Of a DNA stretch of 21,049 bases, positions 8,527-15,294 are shown one piece after another (the first letter of the stretch is position 1; each line of letters opens with the position of its first letter). The position numbers were made by a program, and so were the translations under genes. The stretch is from positions 1 to 21,049 of the forward strand of contig JAKISV010000029.1 of the NCBI GenBank assembly GCA_021648425.1, in the 5' to 3' direction. Origin of the DNA: Rhizobiaceae bacterium (lineage in GTDB: Bacteria; Pseudomonadota; Alphaproteobacteria; Rhizobiales; Rhizobiaceae). Under the pieces are notes generated by a model. The model was not told where the DNA came from. It was given only the letters and a program-made list of their open reading frames with translations, and did not search any database.

Positions 8527-10048
8527 ACCGGTAAGTGAACGCGCTCAGGGCCGTTTGAAAGCCCGCATTCCGGTAGCAGTAATTGATATCGGATCAAATT
8601 CGGTTCGTCAGGTTATCTATGAGGGCCTTACGCGTGCCCCGGCTGTTTTGTTCAACGAAAAAGTGCTTTGCGGACTGGGCAAAGGGCTGGCTGACAGTAA
8701 CCGCTTGAACGAGGGGGCAATAGAATGCTCGCTTAATGCTATTCGCCGGTTTCGAGCGCTTGGCCGGCAGGTGGGTGTTTCAAAAACCTATATACTGGCA
8801 ACAGCGGCGGCTCGCGATGCGAAAAACGGGCAGCAATTTGTCGAGGCTGTTGAAGAAATCTGCGACTGCGAAGTGGAAGTCCTCACCGGCAAAATGGAAG
8901 CCAGATATTCTGCCAACGGCATTGTCAGCGGATTTTTTGATCCTGATGGTATTGTTGGCGATATGGGCGGTGGGTCGCTTGAGCTGGCTACGGTTGGCGG
9001 TGAATTATTTCAAGGGCAGACATTTGCGCTGGGCGGTTTACGTCTGCGCGATTTGTCCGGGGAAGATTTAAAACTGGCACGCGAGATCACCATTGCCAGT
9101 CTGGTCAAATGCAAAATCAAGTGGCCTGGAAAACGAAAAGATTTTTATGCGGTGGGCGGCACCTGGCGCTCTCTTGCCAAACTGCATATCAACCACAATA
9201 ATTACCCGCTGCAGGTGATACACAACTACCCTATTGGCGCTGAAGATTTTGTGCAGTTTTGTGACGCGGTTTCAACCAGTGATATCGAGGAGATTTCCGG
9301 TATTGAAAGCGTTTCACGCAATCGCCGCAACCTGTTGCAATATGGTGCAATTGTGCTGAGTGAGACGTTGAAACATCTGGGGGCCAAACGGGTGTTGATG
9401 TCATCTTTGGGCGTGCGTGAAGGTTATCTTTATTCACAACTGCCACATGAAGAGCGCACCAAAGACATGCTATTGGAGGCTGCCTGGGATCTGGCAATAT
9501 TGAGAGCGCGTTGTCCTGCGCACTCTGAAGAACTTGCGCACTGGAGCGGTGAAGCTTTTCGCGCACTTGGGATTGAGGAAAACCGCGATGAACGGCGTTT
9601 TCGCGTGGCGGCGTGTTATCTGGCGGACATTGGCTGGCGCGCACATCCAGACTACCGCGCGGCGCAAAGTCTTGGAATAATTTCCAATGCGGGGTTTGTT
9701 GGTCTTAGCCATGAGGGGCGGGCTTATTTGTCGCTGGCAAATTTTCACCGCTATCAGGGATTGGGCCCGAGGGTGGAGATACCCTCCATTGCAGCACTGG
9801 CAGGCAAACGGGTAACACGCCGCGCCCGCATTCTGGCTGCTCTTTTCAGGGTCGGTTATTTATACTCGGCTTCTTCGCCGGGCGTATTACCGCGCATCAA
9901 TTTCAGCAAATCGGGTGATGGGATAGTGATGGAATTACCAGCGGATATTGCAGATTTACGCGGAGAGCGACCCGACTTGCGGTTGCGGCAGTTGGGCCGG
10001 GAAGTTGGAGTGGCTATTGGCTCACGTGTTGTATCAACTTCGAAATGA
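8435..10048 (+). CDS. ppx: Exopolyphosphatase / Ppx-GppA phosphatase family
   Basis: Predicted to release phosphate from polyphosphate ends and/or hydrolyse pppGpp, opposing Ppk. 537 residues from the ATG at 8435. The ASKHA-fold motifs are visible: VAVIDIGSNSVRQVIYEG (about 48-65) and GIVGDMGGGSLELATV (about 169-184). AVGGTWRSLAKLH and SSLGVREGYLY are also family signatures, and an HD-like helical region follows. The catalytic-glutamate region reads TGKMEARYS, where many relatives have two adjacent Glu; the Glu next to Ala is retained. The first 92 bases overlap the end of ppk in a different frame. The N-terminal 45 residues precede the core and look disordered. A TTG at 8555 would remove the overlap and leave the core intact, so the start is uncertain. 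Confidence 0.93.
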   Translation: MTRQNDSSNLKAANRKLLNPTLNNQKSSNTEPVSERAQGRLKARIPVAVIDIGSNSVRQVIYEGLTRAPAVLFNEKVLCGLGKGLADSNRLNEGAIECSLNAIRRFRALGRQVGVSKTYILATAAARDAKNGQQFVEAVEEICDCEVEVLTGKMEARYSANGIVSGFFDPDGIVGDMGGGSLELATVGGELFQGQTFALGGLRLRDLSGEDLKLAREITIASLVKCKIKWPGKRKDFYAVGGTWRSLAKLHINHNNYPLQVIHNYPIGAEDFVQFCDAVSTSDIEEISGIESVSRNRRNLLQYGAIVLSETLKHLGAKRVLMSSLGVREGYLYSQLPHEERTKDMLLEAAWDLAILRARCPAHSEELAHWSGEAFRALGIEENRDERRFRVAACYLADIGWRAHPDYRAAQSLGIISNAGFVGLSHEGRAYLSLANFHRYQGLGPRVEIPSIAALAGKRVTRRARILAALFRVGYLYSASSPGVLPRINFSKSGDGIVMELPADIADLRGERPDLRLRQLGREVGVAIGSRVVSTSK

Positions 10049-10131
10049 TCTGATTGATTTTGGTTGTTGCCTATCAATGGATTCGGTGAAACATTGGCCT
10101 TCCTAAATGATTTCCAGGATTTACTGCGCCC
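10049..10131 (+). other. Intergenic gap after ppx
   Basis: 83 bases between ppx and the AlaDH/PNT-like gene. I see no intrinsic terminator for ppx and no convincing -35/-10 pair. An AGGA about 12 bases before the downstream ATG is the only ribosome-binding-like feature. Read-through from ppx is therefore possible. Confidence 0.4.
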
Positions 10132-11547
10132 ATGTCGAACCAGCTACCATATAAAACCATCGCTATCGTTCGTGAGATTGAATCACCTGAAAACCCTGGA
10201 GGGCTGGAGAAGCGGGTATCCGTTGTGCCTGGTGATGTTGGGCAATTGGTGAATGCGGGCTGTATTGTTTTTGTGGAGCGCGGTGCGGGGCTTGGCGTGG
10301 GGTTTAGTGATGAGGAATATATCAGCGCGGGAGCCGTGATTGAGGCGAGTGATGATATCTACAAAAACAAAGACCTTGTTATAAAATTCAAGGGGCCTTC
10401 GCTTGAAAGCATTGCGTTGATGCGTGGCGGCTGTACGCTGCTTTGCATGGCGCATTTTGGCTCTTTTCCTGACCGTGCAAAGCTGCTGGAAGATCGTCAA
10501 ATCAATGTCATTGCGATGGAGGAGATTTTGCAATCTCCCAAACATCACGACACCAATGAAATTCTTGCGCGCACAGCGATGGCAGCGGCACTACAGCCGT
10601 TTGCTGATAATAATACACTGGGCGGTTTGAAAATCCGTGTGCTGCAATGGACAAATCGAATTGCACCGGCAATCCGGCGAGCAGGAAACCGCGATCCCCG
10701 GTCGCTAAGAATATTTCAGGGTGATATCACCTTCGATAAACTCGATGCCACCGGGCCAGAGACGCTGTATTTTTATGACAGCGCCTCATTGCAAAATCCT
10801 TCCCTGCTGGCACAGTTAAAAGAGGCCGGGTGCCATTTGTTTGATTTGGAGGTTTTTGAAAATTCCGAAGGGGCAAAGGCTGTGTCCTTCTGGGAGGAAA
10901 ATCATGAGCCGCACGAATTTGGCATGCGCCGTATCCAGTGCCTTCACCAGACAGGACAGGCGGGCGCACGCTACGGATTGAAATTGCTGCGCGAAAATAA
11001 ACCCGAACTTGAGCTGGCGAATGTCAAAGCAGTGGTTTTGGGTTATGGCAATGTGGGCCAGGGAGCGTTGCATGAAATTTATGATCATGGTGTGCGCGAA
11101 ATTGCCGTGCTGGGTCGTTCACATACCAGCAGCGGGCGCATTGACTATTGGCTGAAAGGAGTTGATCTGGTGGTGAACGGGGCTGAGCAACCTGAACATT
11201 TGCGCGGCATCAATTATCTGATTACCAACCAGCATCTTGCAACGATTATCGATAAGGGATCGGTCATTATCGATCTTGTGGGTGGCAGCCCATCCAATCG
11301 CTCACCGGTGGAGCCGGTAATGTCATGTTCATTCCTGGGTGACCCGCATTTTGTTCAGAGCGGCGTTACAGTTTCCGCCTTGTGGGGCTGGCCAATGCTT
11401 GGCATGATGCGCGAGACGGCGATTACCTATTCGGGGCAGATTGTCGATGTGTTATGCGGGCGTGAGCGATTGCTGAACGGGTTGAACAAACTCACCCCTG
11501 GCGTAGCGCGGGCTTTGGTTTGCGGACCTTTTACAGGAGAAATCTGA
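10132..11547 (+). CDS. Enlarged alanine dehydrogenase/PNT-family oxidoreductase, function unknown
   Basis: An NAD(P)-binding protein of the AlaDH / pyridine nucleotide transhydrogenase / saccharopine dehydrogenase (lysine-forming) superfamily; the substrate is unknown. 471 residues, against about 370 for alanine dehydrogenase. Seen: an N-terminal AlaDH/PNT-like half (IAIVREIESPE, EKRV with Arg28, VERGAGLGVGFSDEEY at 48-63, LVIKFKGPS at 82-90 with candidate catalytic lysines, CMAHFGSFP with His108). The C-terminal Rossmann segment VVLGYGNVGQGAL carries GxGxxG at 304-309. Between them, roughly residues 155-270, are well over 100 residues that do not match the short linker of classical AlaDH. 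The tail has distinctive FLGDPHFVQSG and ALWGWPMLGMMRETA blocks. Its TGA shares a base with the ATG of the next gene (TGATG), so the two are translationally coupled. Likely an oxidoreductase of an amino acid or imino acid; I do not assign a reaction. Confidence 0.7.
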   Translation: MSNQLPYKTIAIVREIESPENPGGLEKRVSVVPGDVGQLVNAGCIVFVERGAGLGVGFSDEEYISAGAVIEASDDIYKNKDLVIKFKGPSLESIALMRGGCTLLCMAHFGSFPDRAKLLEDRQINVIAMEEILQSPKHHDTNEILARTAMAAALQPFADNNTLGGLKIRVLQWTNRIAPAIRRAGNRDPRSLRIFQGDITFDKLDATGPETLYFYDSASLQNPSLLAQLKEAGCHLFDLEVFENSEGAKAVSFWEENHEPHEFGMRRIQCLHQTGQAGARYGLKLLRENKPELELANVKAVVLGYGNVGQGALHEIYDHGVREIAVLGRSHTSSGRIDYWLKGVDLVVNGAEQPEHLRGINYLITNQHLATIIDKGSVIIDLVGGSPSNRSPVEPVMSCSFLGDPHFVQSGVTVSALWGWPMLGMMRETAITYSGQIVDVLCGRERLLNGLNKLTPGVARALVCGPFTGEI

Positions 11548-11549
11548 TG
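11535..11549 (+). promoter_or_regulatory. Strong ribosome-binding site and TGATG stop-start overlap
   Basis: AGGAGA at 11535-11540 lies six bases before the ATG at 11547-11549. That ATG shares its A with the TGA (11545-11547) of the upstream oxidoreductase gene. This fixes the start of the glutathione-transferase gene and points to coupled translation. Confidence 0.85.
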
Positions 11550-12542
11550 GGACATTTGCAGGACGGTATCTGGCGCGACGAATTGTATGATACCAAATCC
11601 ACCAAGGGTAAATTTGTTCGCAAGCAATCCAGTTTCCGCAACTGGGTGACGGCTGATGGCAGTTCGGGGCCAAGCGGGAGCGGTGGTTTCAAAGCAGAGG
11701 CCGGGCGTTATCATCTATACGTTTCCCATGCCTGCCCGTGGGCACATCGAACGATGATTTTTCGCTCGCTCAAAGGATTGGATGAAATGATTTCCCATTC
11801 GGTTGTGAACTGGTTTATGGGCAAAGATGGCTGGACTTTTAAGGAGGCGGATGGCGTCATTGGTGATCCGATAAATAGTGCTGATTTTCTACACCAGGTT
11901 TATACATCGGCATTGAGTGACTATAGCGGGCGGGTGACTGTGCCGATATTGTGGGACAAGCAAAAAAATACAATTGTGTCGAATGAATCTTCTGAAATTA
12001 TCCGCATGTTCAACAGCGCTTTTGATAATGCGGGGGCAAAACCCGGTGATTATTATCCGCAGGAATTGCGCGAAGAAATTGACAGTTTGAACGAGCGTAT
12101 TTACAGCGCGGTCAACAATGGCGTCTATAAATGCGGTTTTGCCACCAAACAAGAGGCATATGAAAACGCATTTGTCGCCTTGTTTGACTGCCTGGACTGG
12201 CTCGATGAAAAGCTCGCAACATCGCGATATCTCACCGGTTCACAAATCACTGAAGCGGATTGGCGGCTGTTTACCACCTTGTTGCGGTTTGACCCGGTCT
12301 ATGTGGGGCATTTTAAGTGCAACCTTAAACGCATTGCTGACTATCAAAACCTGTCAGGTTATCTGCGTGAACTATACCAATATTCCGGCGTTACCCAAAC
12401 GGTGCATATGGGCCATATCAAAAACCACTATTATGGCAGCCATGAAACCGTCAATCCGACATTGATTGTGCCACTTGGGCCGCAAATTGATTATGATGAG
12501 CCCCATGGACGCGAAGGTGTGGGACGCGAAGGTGTGGGGTAG
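11547..12542 (+). CDS. Glutathionyl-hydroquinone reductase (YqjG/PcpF/ECM4-type GST)
   Basis: A Xi-class glutathione transferase that reduces glutathionyl-(hydro)quinones, releasing hydroquinone and forming glutathione disulfide; thought to protect against quinone adducts. 331 residues, normal for the family (about 310-330). Seen: GxFxR-like GKFVRKQSSFRNWV near 21-34, then SHACPWAHR at 60-68 with the catalytic Cys63 that defines the class, TVPILWDK, SNESSEIIRMFNS, NNGVYKCGFATKQEAYE, and the C-terminal GST domain with TEADWRLFTTLLRFDPVY and HFKCN. An upstream in-frame start at 11520 is rejected in favour of the well-placed ribosome-binding site. The last 11 residues are a short tandem duplication (GREGV twice, then G). 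The stop codon abuts the stop codon of the convergent rnd gene. Confidence 0.92.
   Translation: MGHLQDGIWRDELYDTKSTKGKFVRKQSSFRNWVTADGSSGPSGSGGFKAEAGRYHLYVSHACPWAHRTMIFRSLKGLDEMISHSVVNWFMGKDGWTFKEADGVIGDPINSADFLHQVYTSALSDYSGRVTVPILWDKQKNTIVSNESSEIIRMFNSAFDNAGAKPGDYYPQELREEIDSLNERIYSAVNNGVYKCGFATKQEAYENAFVALFDCLDWLDEKLATSRYLTGSQITEADWRLFTTLLRFDPVYVGHFKCNLKRIADYQNLSGYLRELYQYSGVTQTVHMGHIKNHYYGSHETVNPTLIVPLGPQIDYDEPHGREGVGREGVG
12507..12536 (+). repeat. Perfect 15-base tandem duplication at the end of the GST gene
   Basis: The 15-mer GGACGCGAAGGTGTG occurs twice back to back (12507-12521 and 12522-12536), in frame, encoding GREGV GREGV just before the terminal Gly and stop. Exact identity suggests a recent slippage duplication in an unconstrained tail. 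Confidence 0.9.
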
Positions 12543-13721
12543 CTATTCCGCGGCCATGCGCTTGGCATTCTCGCCCAGCTCTATCACCGTGATTTTCCTG
12601 CCGGAAAACCCCAGCGCAATCTCGCCGTTTTTCAGTTTCAGTGCCCGTTCGCCAAACAGTTCACGCCGCCAGCCGCGAAGGGCACTGACATCGGCATTGT
12701 CATCAGCTGCAATGCGTTCCAGATCGGCAACATTGGCTATCACTTTAGCGGCGACACCTTCTTCTTCGACAGTCAGTTTCAGAAGCACTTTGAGCATTTC
12801 GGCAGCAGCACCTGTGCCTTCAGGGGCCTGTCGCGGTTTTGGCAGTGTTGGCAGCTGATCGTTGGGGACAGCCAGCGCATTTGCCACCGCCTCAAGTAAT
12901 CCCGCGCCATAACGGTTGCGATCAAACCCGCGTTTGATGCCGCGCATCGCGCCAAGGGCGCTTTCATTACGTGGCGGATTGGACATGATTTCATAAATTA
13001 CATCATCTTTAATCACCCGGCCGCGAGGTACATCATTGGCCCGGGCAGTTGTTTCACGCCAACGGGCAATATGCTGCATAATGGCAAGTTCACGTGGTTT
13101 TCTTGCCCGCATTTTTAACCGTTTCCAGGCGTTTTCAGGCGGCATGTCATAGGTTTCGACAGAGGTCAGGATCTGCATTTCCTCTGCCACCCAGTGGGCG
13201 CGGTTCTGCTCTTCCAGATTAGCTTTGATAGACAGATAAACGTTGCGAAGATGGGTGACATCGCCAAGCGCGTAGTCCAACTGCTTTTCGCTAAGCGGGC
13301 GTTTGGACCAGTCGGTAAAGCGGGAGGATTTATCAACCTGTTCGCCGGTAATTTTATAAACAAGCTGATCATAGGAAATTGAATCACCAAAGCCGCAAAC
13401 CATGGCGGCGACCTGGCTGTCGAATACGGGTGTGGGCAACAAATGGCCTAGTTTATAAATGATCTCTATATCCTGGCGTGCGGCGTGGAATACTTTGACA
13501 ACACTTTCATCGCCCATCAATTCAAAGAACGGCGCCAGATCAATATCCTTTGCCAGCACATCAACAATGACCGCGTCTTGTGGCCAGCCAAGTTGTAGAA
13601 GGCACAGCTTTGGCCAGAACGTGGTTTCGCGCAGAAACTCCGTATCGACGGTGACATAATCAAATTTTGAGATTTCGCGGCAGGTTTGTGCCAGTGTTTT
13701 TGTATCAGTAATTATTTTCAT
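12543..13721 (-). CDS. rnd: Ribonuclease D
   Basis: A 3'-5' exoribonuclease of the DEDDy class that trims tRNA and other small RNA 3' ends. 392 residues, close to the usual 375-390. Seen: the four acidic residues and tyrosine of the exonuclease site, VDTEF with Asp26 and Glu28, FHAARQDIEI with Asp84, and DYALGDVTHL with Tyr150 and Asp154. An HRDC domain follows at roughly 205-285 (RELAIMQHIARWRE and VIKDDVIYEI), then a C-terminal helical region. In many alphaproteobacteria rnd lies downstream of ppx; here it is on the opposite strand and separated from ppx by the oxidoreductase/GST pair. Its stop codon touches that of the GST gene, so the two transcripts must overlap at their 3' ends. Confidence 0.95.
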   Translation of the reverse strand: MKIITDTKTLAQTCREISKFDYVTVDTEFLRETTFWPKLCLLQLGWPQDAVIVDVLAKDIDLAPFFELMGDESVVKVFHAARQDIEIIYKLGHLLPTPVFDSQVAAMVCGFGDSISYDQLVYKITGEQVDKSSRFTDWSKRPLSEKQLDYALGDVTHLRNVYLSIKANLEEQNRAHWVAEEMQILTSVETYDMPPENAWKRLKMRARKPRELAIMQHIARWRETTARANDVPRGRVIKDDVIYEIMSNPPRNESALGAMRGIKRGFDRNRYGAGLLEAVANALAVPNDQLPTLPKPRQAPEGTGAAAEMLKVLLKLTVEEEGVAAKVIANVADLERIAADDNADVSALRGWRRELFGERALKLKNGEIALGFSGRKITVIELGENAKRMAAE

Positions 13722-13775
13722 TTTGCATCTATAACCGAGACTGTCGGCGTTGTCGCTAGCTTGGCATTTTTTTGT

Positions 13776-15011
13776 TCACTTTTGCTGCTTTTTGGCCGAT
13801 TTGCGCGTCAATTTCATCATTATTGGCGATGTGCGCAGCAACATGGCGAATTTTTTGCGCTCGGCCACGGGAACACCCTCACGCGCTCGCATGCGCCAGA
13901 GTGTAAACAGGGCCAAGGCAAAATGAATGATGGAGGTGAAATAAAACAATACATAAGGGCCTTGAATTTCCATCAGCACCGAACCGGCGAAGGGACCGAT
14001 GATGGCACCAATCGACCAGAAAAACATCAATCCCGCTGCAATCTGAATGAATTCGTCTTTGGAGGCATGATCATTGGCGTGGGCAGCGGACAAGGAATAA
14101 AGCGGCAGGGAAAACGCGCCGAACATGAATATCCCCAATATATTGAGATTTTGATCATTACCGGCAACCAGGGTCATAAACAGACCGGCGGCAGCGGCAC
14201 CTAAAGTGGCTACAATCAATACGGCACGTCTGTCGTATTTATCGGACAACCAGCCAAGGGGGTATTGCAACACTGCCCCGCCCAAAATTCCTGCACTCAT
14301 AAAAGTGGCGACAGAAGCCACCGTCATGCCAATGGATTGAGCATAAACCGGGCCCACCAGACGAAAGGTTGCGCCGGTGAGGCCTATGGCAATGCAGCCT
14401 ATGCAGGCTGTTGGGGAAATACGCCAGACAGTTTTGAGGCTAAAGGAAACCTGTGCGGGCGTTTTAGGGTTTGAGCGGTCAGCCAGTGAAATCGGCACCA
14501 TGGAAATAGTCACCATGATGGCCATAATCGCGAAAATGATAAAACCATCGGAGCCAAAATAAGGAATGAGAAACTGCGAACCGGTAACGCCAGCGATATC
14601 AATTATGCGGTAAATAGACAGCACCTTGGCGCGGTTTTCGTTGCTGACGCCCGAATTTATCCAGGAATCAACAGTGGCAAACAGACAGGCAAAACAAAAA
14701 CCCATCAACATGCGAAGGGCAAACCAGGCAAGTGGATCAACAACCAGGACCATTATCAGCGTGCCGGAAGCGGCTATGGCGGCCATGGCTGAAAACAGTC
14801 GGATATGGCCCACTGCCTGCAACATGCGCGACACCACCAGCGTGGCAATCATGAAGCCTAAGAAATAACCAGCCCCGATCGCGCCAATCTGCACGGTGGA
14901 AAAACCTTCGCTGGAACCGCGAATGGCAACAAATGTTCCCTGCAATCCATTGCCAGCCAGAAGAATACCGGCGGCAATCAGCAGTGGGATTAAAGGGCGG
15001 ATGGCGAGCAT
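13776..15011 (-). CDS. MFS transporter (YcaD-like), paralogue A
   Basis: A 12-helix major facilitator superfamily transporter of the inner membrane, substrate unknown. I take the ATG at 15009-15011 (411 aa, starting MLAIRPLIPLLIAAG). It enters the first membrane helix at the same point as the neighbouring paralogue. The frame stays open to 15191, but the extra 60 residues are polar and unlike the family. Seen: GFSTVQIGAIGAGYFLGF in helices 1-2, MGFCFACLFATVDSWIN in helix 4, the SNENRAKVLSIYR loop, the central-loop LSDKYDRR motif and AHANDHA. The basic C-terminus ends in KKQQK. No good ribosome-binding site precedes the chosen start, so the start is only moderately sure. It is a clear paralogue of the divergent gene starting at 15295. 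Confidence 0.85.
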   Translation of the reverse strand: MLAIRPLIPLLIAAGILLAGNGLQGTFVAIRGSSEGFSTVQIGAIGAGYFLGFMIATLVVSRMLQAVGHIRLFSAMAAIAASGTLIMVLVVDPLAWFALRMLMGFCFACLFATVDSWINSGVSNENRAKVLSIYRIIDIAGVTGSQFLIPYFGSDGFIIFAIMAIMVTISMVPISLADRSNPKTPAQVSFSLKTVWRISPTACIGCIAIGLTGATFRLVGPVYAQSIGMTVASVATFMSAGILGGAVLQYPLGWLSDKYDRRAVLIVATLGAAAAGLFMTLVAGNDQNLNILGIFMFGAFSLPLYSLSAAHANDHASKDEFIQIAAGLMFFWSIGAIIGPFAGSVLMEIQGPYVLFYFTSIIHFALALFTLWRMRAREGVPVAERKKFAMLLRTSPIMMKLTRKSAKKQQK

Positions 15012-15294
15012 GGAGGAGTGCTTTGAGTTATGCCTGACGTTGTTTTGCTTATAGAAAGAACTGGAGACTGCTTCAAGCGATGGTTTTGGGTACAGGGTTT
15101 TTATTAGAGCGTCCGGTTTGTTGTGATGCATTTGCAAACATTTCAAACAAATATCACTTGCCTGCCGCAATTGGCTCAGATACTGGCGCAATTGTCGCTT
15201 TTTGAGTTTTCAAAACCACACTAACACTTAGGGTCAGGAGCTAGGGTCAGGACCTGGTATCCAACCCTGACTGATTTTTACTGGAATCACTTTC
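15012..15294. promoter_or_regulatory. 283-base divergent control region between two MFS genes
   Basis: No convincing gene. The stretch holds promoters for both MFS genes. It contains an interrupted inverted repeat ATTTG...CAAAT at 15130-15134 / 15148-15152 around two copies of CAAACA. It also has a 6-bp hairpin-like inverted repeat TTTTGA/TCAAAA at 15200-15205 / 15210-15215, and a direct repeat at 15229-15252 described separately. These could be binding sites for a local regulator, but no regulator gene is visible next to them. I find no convincing -35/-10 pair on either strand. Confidence 0.5.
15229..15252 (+). repeat. Two direct copies of TAGGGTCAGGA with a 13-base period
   Basis: TAGGGTCAGGA occurs at 15229-15239 and 15242-15252. 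An inverted GTCAGG counterpart (CCTGAC) lies at 15266-15271, and CAGGACCTG at 15249-15257 is itself a short palindrome. The cluster ends about 24 bases before the ATG of the plus-strand MFS gene, a position that suits a repressor operator or a leader structure. The function is inferred from position only. Confidence 0.5.

Noticed and set aside
13686..14204. A 172-codon plus-strand open frame opposite the start of rnd and the end of MFS paralogue A
   Set aside because: Both minus-strand genes are well supported. This frame has low-complexity His/Gly-rich sequence and no initiation signal.
15012..15191. N-terminal extension of MFS paralogue A by 60 codons
   Set aside because: The added residues are polar, precede the first membrane helix and are absent from the neighbouring paralogue; the region is better read as a divergent promoter.
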